Positions 34,131 to 45,689 of a stretch of 64,000 nucleotides of DNA are shown here, piece by piece. Each line of letters starts with the position of its first letter. Within the stretch, counting starts at the first letter, position 1. Origin of the DNA: Hsuehochloa calcarea. Lineage: Eukaryota > Streptophyta > Magnoliopsida > Poales > Poaceae. Where the stretch lies: contig CM070605.1 in NCBI GenBank assembly GCA_036346395.1, positions 930,001 to 994,000 on the forward strand, read 5' to 3'. The notes beneath the pieces are model-generated. The model made no database searches and was not told where the DNA came from. It saw only the letters and a list, made by a program, of their open reading frames with translations. The translations under genes were made by a program, and so were the position numbers.

Positions 34131-34462
34131 GGTGGAGGGGGAAGAGGTCGCCAGGTGTTCACGCATCCGGCTCTACGGTATTACGAGTGGTTGGCGATGG
34201 CGACTAAGGCAAGATAGTGCATTGGCGTGACACACCGAGCAACAAGCTTCAACGGGAAGAGACGACTTGTAATGGAGAAGAGGCGGCGGTGCCAACAAGA
34301 CACACCATGTCCTTACTTGGCGGTGTCGAAACACATATGGAAAGGACACTCGACCGGTCCCACATCGACAACCATGACTAGAGGCGGTCTTTGAGCACAC
34401 CGATTTGATCGGCACCCGGCGAAGTGGTCCGTCTTTGCCATGACCATGGTGCGATTCCAACA
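34131..34462 (-). repeat. LTR-like U3 block, inverted
   Basis: On the minus strand the block starts TGTTGGAATCGCACC at 34462 and leads to the TATA box at 34130. The TGTTGG start and distance fit the U3 of a short LTR. No partner copy is visible in the window. Confidence 0.4.
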
Positions 34463-34479
34463 CTAATTTTTGGAGTTTG

Positions 34480-36202
34480 TTTTATCTCTGTTTGGTATTT
34501 ATTTATTCTATTTTCTTGTTTTACGAGTAGACGTTGCTACTTCTGGAAGTTTTGAATCAGGAGAAGTACACCAAGATCAAGATCAATCCCAGGATTTATT
34601 CCAAGGCAAGCTGTAGTCCTTTGATCATATTGAATCTATGATTTCAAAAGTATATTGTTTTATACAATTGCATGCTATCTTTATATGAGTTATTTTGGGT
34701 TTAGTTATTACCTGTTGTCATTATGCATCCATTGAATATTTGAATGCCATGAATCCTTTGTCACCCTAGCTTGGATAATTTTAGTTGGACATATTTATAC
34801 CACCAACATGGGTAACGTATTAGAGCTTAGTCATGCCTAGTCTCGATGGGTTCATCATCACATGTGTCTTAATGATTAATCTTGACTTAATGATATATGG
34901 AATTGTGGTGGTTAGCCACTGTTGTTAAAATTTGTGTACCATGACAGGGGATGTCATTGGTTTCGTTTAAACAAAGTGGTTTTCACTCAGGCGAGTGGAT
35001 GGTGGATTGAGGGTGTGGATTTAACACATTGTGGGTTTGTGAAAAGATCGCCTGAGTAACTTGTCAAGGACTTAATCTTGTGCGCCATTGAACTGAGCCT
35101 TAACCGTACAACCACATGTCCTGTATAGGCAGGATCTGGCTGATTAATTAGTAATGTCTTAATTTTGGTTCTGTCTTGGAAGAGTGAGTTACGGGATGGA
35201 CGTACTCACTATGACGCAAGAGGGGGGTCCTGTCTGGTCGGATGGAGACATTCAGTGTTGAAACCTCAGCGGGCAGAACTGGGTTAAGAAGGAGCTTTGT
35301 AAAGGCTTTGTCACGTGCTCTAGCCTGCTTACCTAAGGTAGTGAGCAGTGGTATCGACGGATGCCAAACCAACTAGGGAAGTCGTGTATTGTGGGTCAAG
35401 CTGTACAACCTCTGTAGAGTGTGTAAAACTATTCGAATAGCCGTGTCCGCGGTTATGGATGTGCTCGGGAATTTCACACGGGAGATAGAGTTTCTTCTAA
35501 AATGAGTCGAAGTGTGAATGAGAAATTCACTTGATGAATATAATATTTGTTCGGTAAATGGGTAATTCACTTGGTGGTTTGTGTCGATTGGTGAATGGGG
35601 AGTTCACTTATCTTTGGTTTGGTTGGAAAGTGAATGGGTAGTTCACTGGTTGTTTAAAAGAAATTGTTTATTTATTTATTATTCTTTCAATTACACATTT
35701 CAATCTATTTATTGTATTTGTCGTAAACGCTGTTTTCTGCAAAAGAACCATACAACTAACCTTTGGTAAGCCTTGCATGAATACTATTTGCATATATTTC
35801 CCTACGGCCTGGTGAGTGCTTTATGTACTCACGGCTCATGCCTTTGTTGATCAGTTGAAGAATATCAAGCTGCACAGGAGTTCTTTCAGAAGGAAGACTA
35901 TGAAGGTTTTGCGGATTAGGATGCGTTCTCCACTCGATTGCTTGTGGGCATGTTGATTGGCCTTTCCAAGTTTCTCGTTCCGCTGTAAGAGTTTATTTAT
36001 TTCTTTAGCCCTGCGTGGCAAGTTAAGTAAACATTGACCATAAGGTCCAGTTATTATTATTATTTGTTATTTTGAGATCTTTCTAGTTAAATCGAATAAA
36101 TGGATAGTATTTCATCACTGTTTCCTGTGTGAGCTAGCTACTGATCTGGGGCTAGTTCAGAATACACAGAGGGTCCTTGAGATGTATTTTTGGGTCCCGA
36201 TA
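34480..36202 (+). repeat. Long-LTR retrotransposon LTR (LTR-C), forward
   Basis: Homologous in reverse orientation to 21016-22150, and similar in layout to 29718-32340. Shared landmarks are the GTTTTTCACTC-like region, GTATCGACGGATGCCA (35350), GCTATTCGAATAG complement (35430-35445), TTTATGTACTCACGG (35820) and GTGTGAGCTAGCTACTGATC (36125). It ends about 36202 and is followed after 4 nt by a primer-binding site. The start is approximate. Confidence 0.75.
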
Positions 36203-36206
36203 GAGG

Positions 36207-36219
36207 TGGTATCAGAGCC
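36207..36219 (+). other. tRNA-iMet primer-binding site
   Basis: TGGTATCAGAGCC, complementary to the 3' end of initiator methionine tRNA, just right of LTR-C. It marks the start of an internal region, of which only a few hundred AT-rich bases remain. Confidence 0.85.
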
Positions 36220-36949
36220 ATATCGACAGTAGAACGCAACCTTAGTTAGCATGGTCGTTTTAGTATGACCCATTTTTGCAGGGGTTGATGTGAATAGTAT
36301 GACTCATTGTGTATGTGATACATGTATGGATTATCATGACCTGCGTGTCATGCTGTGATATAGCCATCAAGCTATATATTATTGTATAACGGTCTGTGTA
36401 CCAACATGTGATGCTTGATATTATCATCTGTAATTCATAACTAACTCTTAGGAGTAATTGCTTAGTAGATGAATGTGGTCGGAGACTTCAAGCATGGTGA
36501 TGGAGATCGTCATGTTAAGGGCCACACTATTTCAAAATTTAATATGATTATCTGTGAATATTTATTCCTGTCATACTATTTGATCATGTTTTATCATTAG
36601 ATATTTTAACATGATAGAGTAGTATCCCTCAAGAAAAATTAAGTTAATTTGATGTCTTTTTTATTGCTGCGACCATCACAATTTTAATCGTTAATTGGTA
36701 GGTCTACCAAAGTCGGGTGTCATTAACTATATTAATAAGATGGCGTGGGTGTCGGACTTAACAAGAATATCAGCAAGATTATCAAGTATCAAAATATAAG
36801 TCATAACCATAAAAACTTCCATAGAAGCACCGATCGACTCTATTTCAAAGTAAACAAATACACCTGAAGGGTGAATACGATCATAAAGATAAATATCGTT
36901 CTCTAGCTGGTTCATCCAATTAAACTTAAGTTTCAAAATTAGCAATCAT
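36220..36949. other. Retrotransposon leader remnant and unassigned AT-rich DNA
   Basis: No gag or pol blocks are recognisable after the primer-binding site. Confidence 0.4.
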
Positions 36950-38930
36950 GGTGTTTAACATGGTAGTGTGCATCAAACTTTATTCCTAGCCCTTCCTATG
37001 CATAACGACTTCACAAGAGGTACCTAAAAATAAAATAAACAAAACAACAAGCGTGAGTCCACGACTCAGCAAAGTACAATTAAGACAATAACTCAAATCC
37101 CATAAGCAGACTTTGCTTCTAACACAAGCAATCATTCACAATAGTGTCATAACTATTTAGCTCTTATTGCCATGCAATGCAAATGCCACAAATGCATATA
37201 ACTTTTCTCTTTGCATTTACTGGTAATGTGGAGTACGCATCCGTCGATGCATACCCATGCATGTGCCTTCTAGCATAGAGACCTCATGCCCATCCAAAAC
37301 AATGATGGGGACCTCAAAAACATCAATACTTGGCTACCATGTAGACCATACCTCAAGAATCAAAAAATGATGCAAATAATGGTAACAAATCATTAACCTT
37401 CATCTCTTTGATTAAGCAACATATGCACATAACCTAATCAATAGCAAGATCATGGATAAACAATTCATGTACATAAATCATTAGCAACTCATGAAAATTC
37501 TCTGTATATGCTACCACTACTTGCACTTGCCTCAACCGTCTGAATTAGGGCGACGAGAAGAGGGCGCTATCCTCGGATTCACACCGCCTCCTGAGAATTT
37601 AATAAACATACTAAGGATAATATCCAAGAGCATACAACATTACAAAAATTAAATAACTATCAACGCTCCTAAGCGCAACCCATACGTCGTTCCTCCCTGA
37701 ACACCGTTCTGTCCAAAAACATAACAATCATCTTACAAAAATCATAACTTTTGTTCTTTACCTCCAAAAGTCATGAACTCAGACTTTTTTAATCTACACA
37801 ACTATACCCACAATTTCTGAGGTGATTTAAAGTTCAGATTATTTCGTTTAAATACTTGTTTTTAAGTCCGAAGACCAATCTGTCACCTTCGGTAAACTCA
37901 ACTTAGAAATTCCATATCTTTTATTTGGTTTATCCAAAAACAGTGATCTAAGACATTCCGGAATCCACAGGAAATTAGATACCAAAATAAATTTAATCTA
38001 ATTTTTCTACTCAGAAATAAAATTCGCTAACTTAACATTTTCCCCGACTATCCCTAATAGAAAGATAACTGAATCGCATAGATTAAAAATTCATAACTCC
38101 TATTATGCTTGTCCTAAAATTGTGATCTTAGACTTTCTGGAATCATTATAAAGTCATCTATCTAATTAATGCAGATAAAAATCCCAAATTCACCCATTTT
38201 CGATTTGTAATTTACAAAGCCATGTTTGCTACCCAAAACTCAGGAACTGAACAGACACTCATATTGTAAAAATCATAACTAATTACCCACTCATCCAAAT
38301 AGTGCAAACCAAGATTTTTTTGAAAAGCTAATGAAATTATCTACCTATCTCTAGGAGACACAAGACCCTAATTTTGCACTGAACTAATTCAAAACTATAG
38401 ATCAACATGACTGCAGATTACCAGATCTACTGCACGAATCTCTACGGATAGGAAAGACTGAACACAAAAGAGGAGAAAATTGATTGCTACGCTTGGAGAA
38501 TGAGATGACTAACGCAGAGACCCAGCGAGGCTCCTTCCCTTCCTTCCTATTTTCCTTCTCACCTTCTTCTTCCTTTCTCTTCCCTTCTTCCTTGGTCGGC
38601 AGCAAGGGGCGACATGGCTTAGCCAAGGAGGGCGGCATAGAGGGGGTTGCAGAAGGAGGATGGCATGCTATCGTGACATCGGTGCTATAGTACTTGGTGC
38701 TACAGTAATGGTGGCGCTAGAGTACTTGGTGCTACCCTCACCACCTCGCTCATCCCGTGCGATAGAGCAGTACATGACGACACAGTGGATGAATTGGAGG
38801 TGAAGAGGTGGTCTGGTCTGGCCTGGCCTGGGGTTGTGGCTGCTGCCTCTAAAGCATGTCGAGGATGCTGCTGTTGTTGGAGAAAGGAAGGTGGCAATAG
38901 AGGATCTGGTTAGCGGACAAAACTATATTG
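36950..38930 (-). repeat. Probable long-LTR retrotransposon LTR (LTR-D), inverted
   Basis: Typical inverted grass LTR content: a block with GTGAGTCCACGACTCAGCAA (37049), the CATAACTTTTG/CATAACT-rich U3 (37730-38300), and a final GC-richer block with frame shadows at 38400-38690. The ends are not defined by TSD. No coding DNA. Confidence 0.5.
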
Positions 38931-40377
38931 TTTTGTCTTTTCTAGGTTGTTTCATACTTTCAGACTCCAGTCTTCCACTTACACAACTTTTGAACTGATT
39001 GATGCAATTTGGGTTGGCATGTGAATGAACTGATAAATTATGTTGTTACATACAGTGGAATGTACAAATTTTAAGACTTGGGCATTATAAAAGGTAGGAA
39101 TGTGATTTTCTTCCAAGATAGACTAACTTAAGCAAGTGAACGTCAAAATTTGCTGATTGTTATGCATGATTTTCTTCTGCTAATGGTGTTCGGATGAGAT
39201 GTCATTAGTTCATTTAATTTGACTTCAATATAGGTACGAAGATTGATGTTTCATGCTATGAAATTGTGAACATGAAATTGTGTGAACCTTCCTAAGTGGA
39301 AAACAATGGAGTTTCTTGTAATTATCTGTTTGACATCGTTTTCAGGTGTCGAAGGAAATTAATGGCAAGTAGTTTTTTTTTAAAATTATTTGTCCCTAAA
39401 ATATCAAAGAATTTATTTTGACTTTTGTATTGCTTAACGCCTAGAGATTATTGCGCGAGGTGTTAGTATGCCAACTTGAGCCATCGATCATCTGTTAGTG
39501 CCTATCATGGTTGTATGTAGCGTGAGCACATGGTAGTTGTGCTTGTGTGCAATGTATGCGTTAATTATTACATCGTGTCAAAATTTTGGTGGTGCCAAGA
39601 TTTTCCAATGACTTTGCTAATTCATATTATTAATATGGTCAAGCAACCAGTTTCGTGGTTTCAGAGTCCAGACTTGAGTGGTTTTTGAAACACCAAATAC
39701 AAGTGTAGAAGCTCCTGAGTTCATCTCTATTTTCTATTGAGATGCATGCATTAGCATTTTCCCATGGTTAAATGTTTAAGTATGTGCATGTTGATTCATC
39801 ACCGATCTTGTTCTTTACCGAGACTTGTGTATGTTTCATAGGAGGGTATTATTCTGCAGCATTGATCCGACTTGTCCCAGAGATAGTCCAGGAGACCGGG
39901 TATGACTTTCTTTCCTTTTGTATTTAACTGTAAGAGCTCCGAACAAAGTATTTACATTGTTATCGAACTTTCATATAATGGCATTCTAATGTACGCTACT
40001 AAAATATTATGTGCCCTATAATAATGTTGTAATTTAAAATACTTGTGTTTCTAGCTCAAGCTAGGAGCGATGAGAAGCAATAAATATTGCGTAATCTGGA
40101 AGGCAACTCCTAGCTTTCATGAAGAGATTGTCCTACTACGCCGATTATAGTAGCATCAGGATATCACACAGTAGTCATTTTCACACGCCTGCAAAAAAAA
40201 AAGCTTAACTGATATGTGTTTGAAATACGAGAATTACAAAATTTAGAATATATGTACAAATGTGAAATGTACTCCCTTTCTTGCATGTTGTTTCACGCCG
40301 TTAGTAAATTATTTTGCTAGTCATTATTTGAACCAAGGCTCTCAATTGTTTGTAGTAGATATATAATCAATCAACAA
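38931..40377. other. AT-rich intergenic DNA
   Basis: About 1.4 kb without a supported gene or clear repeat. It separates the retrotransposon-dense region from the receptor-kinase gene. Confidence 0.4.
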
Positions 40378-40387
40378 CAAACTTCTA

Positions 40388-40790
40388 GAGTTTTTTATTC
40401 CTCATTTAGCATGCTTTTTAAGCGAAAATAGCAAACCCCACCCCCTCTGCCATGCATCCAATCTATGGTAGGGGATCTGCTGCGCACCCAATCCATGGCA
40501 GGTGACCTGCCGCACACCCAGATTGCAGCAAGCCACCTTCCGCTAAGTGTCGTGTGCAGGCGATTAACCGCTCTTTGGATTGGCAACAGGGATCTGCCGT
40601 GATCTGGGTATGAGGTAGGCCGCCTGCTACCAAATGACACGCCGCCACTTATCCTACCGTGCACTGGGTGCATTGTAGGCCCCCCTGCCATGGTGTTTTC
40701 ATGTGGTATGAGTGTCATTTTTGTCATTTCATTCACAAAAGCTATTATTGGTGTTTTACTTCAAAAACATGCTAAATAAGCCAGAAACTC
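40388..40790. mobile_element. Mutator-like MITE with 10-bp TSD
   Basis: A 403-bp element flanked by perfect direct repeats CAAACTTCTA (40378-40387 and 40791-40800). Its ends are imperfect inverted repeats: GAGTTTTTTATTCC and CATTTAGCATGCTTTTTAAG on the left, against AACATGCTAAATAAGCCAGAAACTC on the right (shown in two overlapping parts: AACATGCTAAATAAG, GCCAGAAACTC). The 9-10 bp TSD fits the Mutator superfamily. The interior is GC-rich, with repeated ATCCATGGCAGG/TCTGC motifs, and has no transposase. Confidence 0.85.
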
Positions 40791-41231
40791 CAAACTTCTA
40801 TTCATTTATACAAATTTTGGTTTTTTGTTGCATGAACTCGTCGTAGTGGAGTATAGTTTTATGGTTCCGAAAGATTTGCAAAAATCCAGAAAATATATTG
40901 AGTAACGGACCTGCAGTGCAGATCAGATGAGTGGAGTAGAAATAAAACTTGTCGAGGAGGAGACGTACAATACAATGCTTTAAATGCACTACTAGTTTTA
41001 AATGCACGGGGCTCTGCTGCCAAACCATCCCCTCCCCTCCTGCGTTGTTTATTTATCAAGGCCAGGGAGTACACTGAACTGAGAAATGGAACGGAAGCGG
41101 ACCTCACACTCCAAGTCGAGCCGATCGAGAGCGTCTCCCGTCCCCATCCGCCATCTCGCTCAGACGCTCACATCATTGCTGCTTCGAACCACTCCACTCG
41201 ACCACAGTTCCACTCCACTCCACTCGTCAAC

Positions 41232-41266
41232 CCGAGAGAGAGAGAGAGAGAGGAGAGGAGAGGAGG
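41232..41266. repeat. GA-rich tract in the receptor-kinase 5' leader
   Basis: GAGAGAGAGAGAGAGAGAGG followed by AGGAGAGG, about 120-150 nt before the start codon. GAGA-type tracts are common in plant 5' leaders. Whether it is bound by a regulator is unknown. Confidence 0.8.
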
Positions 41267-41381
41267 CACACAGACAACAACAAGAGAGAAGAGAAGAAAC
41301 CGCTCGATTCCAGACTGCTTTGCCAATTTCTTGCTGTCTTGCTGCAATCGCGCATCGGCTGTGCACACCAAAGCTCAATCC

Positions 41382-44300
41382 ATGGCGAAATGCTCGCTCC
41401 TGCTGCTCCCCTTCCTGGCGCTCTCTGCTTTAATGCCCTCGCCGGCTCGGGGTGCTGCGTGCCACCCGGACGATCTCCTCGCGCTGCGGGCCTTCGCCGG
41501 AAATCTCACCGCCCCCGGCCTCCGCGCCGCGTGGTCCGGCCACTCCTGCTGCACCTGGGACGGCGTGGGGTGCGACGCCGCCGGCCGCGTCACGGCGCTG
41601 CGCCTCCCCGGCCGCGGCCTCGCGGGGCCCATCCCGGCCTCCCTCGCCGGCCTCGCGCAGCTCGAGGACCTCGACCTCAGCGACAACGCGCTCTCCGGCG
41701 GCGTCTCCCCCGTCGCCGGCGCTGCCGGCCTCCGTGCCGCGAACCTGTCCTCGAATCTGCTCAACGGCTCGCTCTTCGACCTCGCCGCGTTGACTGGCCT
41801 GGCGGCCTTCAACGCCAGCAACAACTCGCTCTCCGGCGCGCTCGCGCCCGACCTCTGCGCCGGCGCGCCGGCCCTGCGGGTGCTCGACCTCTCCACCAAC
41901 CTCCTCGCGGGCGCGCTCCCCTCGTCCGCCACCCCACCGCGCTGCGCCGCCACGCTCCATGAGCTCTTCCTGGCCTCCAACTCCTTCAAGGGCTCCTCCC
42001 GCCGCGCTCTTCGGCCTCACCGGCCTGCAGAAGCTCTCCCTCGCGTCCAACGGGCTCACCGGCCAGGTGAGCTCTTGCCTCCGCGAGCTCAAAAACCTCA
42101 CCTTTCTGGATTTGTCCGTCAACCGGTTCTCCGGCCATCTCCCGGACGTGTTCGGCGACCTCACGTCGTTGGAGAATTTGGCTGCGCACTCCAATGGCTT
42201 ATCCGGATTGCTGCCGTCGTCGCTGTCTTTGCTGTCATCTCTCCGTGAGCTTGACCTCCGGAACAACTCCTTGTCTGGTCCAATTGCTCGTGTCAACTTC
42301 TCCGGTATGCCTTTTCTTGCTTCTGCTGACCTTGCCACAAACCACCTGAATGGATCACTCCCGATTAGCCTGGCGGATTGTGGTGAGCTCAAGTCGCTCA
42401 GCCTTGCCAAGAACAGCTTGACCGGGCAATTGCCTGAGGATTACAGCCGGCTCGGGTCGCTTTCCATGCTCTCGCTGTCAAACAACAGCTTGCACAACAT
42501 CTCAGGGGCGCTTAACGTGCTCCGTGGCTGCAAGAACCTCACCACACTGATTCTCACCAAAAATTTCGGTGGTGAGGAGCTGCCAGACGATGGCATTGGT
42601 GGGTTTAAGAGCCTGGAGGTGCTGGCACTTGGTGATTGTGCTCTCAGGGGACGGGTTCCAGAATGGCTGGCTCAGTGCAAGAAACTGGAGGTGCTCGATT
42701 TGTCCTGGAACCAATTGGTTGGCGCCATCCCGTCGTGGATTGGTGAGTTTGAGTTCTTGAGCTACTTGGATCTCTCAAACAATTCCTTGGTTGGCGAGGT
42801 ACCCAAGAGTTTGACACAACTGAAGAGCCTTGTCACCGCCAGGCGTTCACCAGGCATGGCTTTTACTAACATGCCATTGTATGTGAAGCATAACAGAAGC
42901 ACAAGTGGCCGCCAATATAACCAGCTCTCCAGCTTCCCGCCATCGCTGTTCTTGAACGACAATGGTCTGAACGGGACTATCTGGCCAGAGTTTGGAAACT
43001 TGAAGGAGCTACATGTGCTGGATTTGAGCAACAATGTCATATCTGGGAGCATTCTGATGCACTCTCCAGGATGGAGAATTTGGAGGTTCTTGATCTGTCA
43101 TTCAATAATCTCAGTGGATCGATTCCGTTATCCCTGACGGATCTCACCTTCTTGTCAAAGTTCAGTGTTGCTCACAATCACTTGGTGGGGCCGATCCCAA
43201 ATGGAGGGCAGTTCTTCACCTTCACAAACTCAAGTTTTGAGGGCAACCCTGGTTTGTGCAGGTCAAGTTCTTGCAACCTAAATCAGTCTGGGGAAACTCC
43301 TATTAACAACCAGGACATACAGCCTGCAACAAGCATCAGGAACAGGAAAAACAAAATACTTGGAGTGGCGATCTGTATTGGGTTGGCCCTTGCTGTATTT
43401 TTGGCTGTTATTTTGGTTAACATTTCAAAGAGGGAGGTCAACAGTATTGATGATAAAGATATTGAGGGCTCCTGTCACGACTTTGATTCTTACTCGAAGC
43501 CAGTGCTATTCTTTCAGGATTCTGCCAAGGAACTAACTGTCAGTGACCTTATCAGGTCAACAAACAACTTTGATCAGGCCAACATAATAGGATGTGGTGG
43601 GTTTGGTCTGGTGTACAAGGCCTACCTTCCTGATGGAACAAAGGCGGCAGTGAAGAGGCTCTCTGGTGATTGCGGACAGATGGAGAGGGAGTTCCGTGCT
43701 GAGGTGGAAGCACTGTCGCAGGCTCAGCACAAAAATCTTGTTTCACTCAGAGGGTACTGCCGCTATGGAAACGATAGGTTGCTGATTTACACATACATGG
43801 AGAATGATAGCCTGGACTACTGGCTGCACGTGAGGGCAGATGGTGGTTACATGCTGAAATGGGAGTCAAGGCTCAAAATTGCTCAGGGTTCAGCCAGGGG
43901 GTTGGCTTACTTGCACAAGGATTGTGAGCCGAACATCATCCACCGTGATGTGAAGTCAAGCAACATTCTTCTGAATGAAAATTTCGAAGCGCACCTGGCT
44001 GATTTTGGACTAGCAAGGCTAATACAGCCCTATGATACTCATGTGACTACTGACCTAGTTGGTACCATAGGGTACATACCACCGGAGTACAGTCAATCAC
44101 TGATCGCCACTCCGAAAGGGGACGTCTACAGCTTCGGTGTCGTCTTGCTGGAACTTCTCACCGGTAGGCGACCTGTAGATGTGTCGAAGGCTAAGGGATC
44201 CAGGGACTTGGTCTCTTGGGTTCTTCAGATGAAATCTGAGAAGAAGGAAGAGCAGATTTTCGACAGCCTGATATGGAGCAAAGCACATGAGAAACAACTG

Positions 44301-44396
44301 CTGTCGGTCCTCGAGACGGCATGCAGATGCATCAGCACTGACCCTCGGCAGCGTCCATCGATAGAACAAGTTGTTGTATTGCTTGACAATGTATGA
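41382..44396 (+). CDS. Phytosulfokine-receptor-like LRR receptor kinase, frame broken twice
   Basis: Plasma-membrane receptor for a sulfated peptide of the PSKR class (LRR-RLK subfamily X), inferred from layout and motifs. It has a signal peptide (MAKCSLLLLPFLALSALMPS), an LRRNT with CCTWDGVGCD, about 21 LRRs, an island domain between LRRs (TNMPLYVKHNRSTSGRQYN, about 42865-42920), and a transmembrane helix ILGVAICIGLALAVFLAVI (43360-43420). The kinase has the glycine loop GCGGFGLVYKA, AAVKRL, HRDVKSSNILL, DFGLARL and IPPEY, so it is an RD kinase with all catalytic residues. Length is about 1005 residues, as usual for PSKR, and there are no introns, also usual. Frame changes occur near 41990-42000 (net -2) and near 43054 (-1); each is explained by shortened C runs. 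The segments 41382-41990, 42000-43053 and 43055-44396 are each fully open. It is either a recent pseudogene or a gene with assembly errors. Confidence 0.93.
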
Positions 44397-44417
44397 TCAT
44401 TATATCGTGTTAAATGC

Positions 44418-45215
44418 CCAGTTCTTCATTTTCGATCAAAGTCTAGATCTTGACATGAGAAATAAACATAGTAGAGAAGCGTTCTGAGTACTAATAATTT
44501 AGATGGGGGCAGTCTATCCATCTGTTTGTGTAATAGCTGTAGTGCTCTTTCAGTATATGGCGAATCAAAAAACAACTTAAGTCTTGTTTCTGTTTTCTGA
44601 GACTCAATGTTGCAGTAACATAACACTGAAATTTTCATCTCTATGTTCTTGCGGTCTAATCTGACTAGTACGGGATTTTGGGATGTGGTATTTCTCAACT
44701 TGCGTGCCTCCTCGTGTCTGTCAAAATTGAACTTCAGGACAGTCATGTTTTTGTTTTTACCAATACAAATTTCTCTGGTAACTAGTATGCTACTGCACTT
44801 TTTTTTCAGAAATAAAATTGTGTGCTACTTCTCCGTTCTTCATTTTCGATAAAAGTCTTGGTCTTGACATGAGCGGTAAGCAGAGTAGGGAAACAATCTG
44901 AGTACTCTTAATCTAGAAGATGCAGTTCATCTGATGTATACAATTTATAAACGTACTCTCCTTTCATTACATGGCGAACCAGAAAATAAATGGTGTCATG
45001 TTTTCTGAAACTCACGTTCCAGTAAAAAAAATCATTGAAATATTCGTTTCTATGTTGTTGTATTCCAATTTACTTGTTAACTGATCAGTGCAATGCAATG
45101 CAATGTATTTGTCAGTTCATGTAACTCATGTTTTGATCTCCTGGGAAAGCTGAATTTCAGGACATCTGTGTTTTTCTGCTGGTAAAAATTTATCCGGTAA
45201 CCTGTATGCTAACAA
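44418..45215. repeat. Approximately 415-bp tandem duplication of the receptor-kinase 3' flank
   Basis: GTTCTTCATTTTCGATCAAA at 44421 recurs as GTTCTTCATTTTCGATAAAA at 44837, and the order of landmarks (TCTTGACATGAG, TCTGAGTACT, TGGCGAA, GTTTTCTGA, TTCAGGACA, GGTAAC.TGTATGCTA) is kept through 44790 and 45215. The copies are clearly diverged. The duplicated part starts about 20 bp after the stop codon, so it covers the 3' UTR. Confidence 0.88.
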
Positions 45216-45680
45216 AATTTTGACATTGACATTCTGTTCATTACTCTCGAAAAGCAGGCCTTCTAGCAATCCAAACAAAGTTTTGAGTTACATGTTTTTG
45301 CCTAGTTTTCTTTGCTCGATATATTCTTTTTTTAGACGAATTTTGTTCGATGGATTCTTGTTCAGTTTGGCCAGGCAAGAACTTAAGTTGGCAAATAGAC
45401 TGTTGACTTGGCCTGGGTAACTACTGTCAGCCAAACCACAGTGGGTATACTAACAATAACCCTGTACCTGTAGCATCTGGTCCATGATTCCATAAAAGTG
45501 GATTGGTTTGTCGCGTCAGAACGCAAAGCTTGCAGTATGGGGCCTCCAAATAAAAGTGAAAGAACAGAAACATCCTTGGTTTGATTTGCAGTCGTGCATC
45601 ACTAACCGTTGGTAGCGCTCCGAGATTTGCAAAGTTTAGTCTTTGGGAGAGCATGGCACGGGAGAACGATTTTTTTTTAA
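45216..45680. other. Intergenic DNA, no gene seen
   Basis: Mixed composition between the duplicated 3' flank and a transposon-like block. No supported feature. Confidence 0.4.
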
Positions 45681-45689
45681 AAAAAATAT

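Noticed and set aside
41086..41433. 115-codon frame overlapping the receptor-kinase start
   Set aside because: It lies in the leader, is mostly Arg/Glu/Ser from the GA tract and crosses the true signal peptide in another frame. At most an upstream ORF.
41339..42410. Long alternative and minus-strand frames over the receptor kinase
   Set aside because: They are shadows of the GC-rich LRR coding sequence. The LRR frames explain the codon pattern and continue into the kinase.
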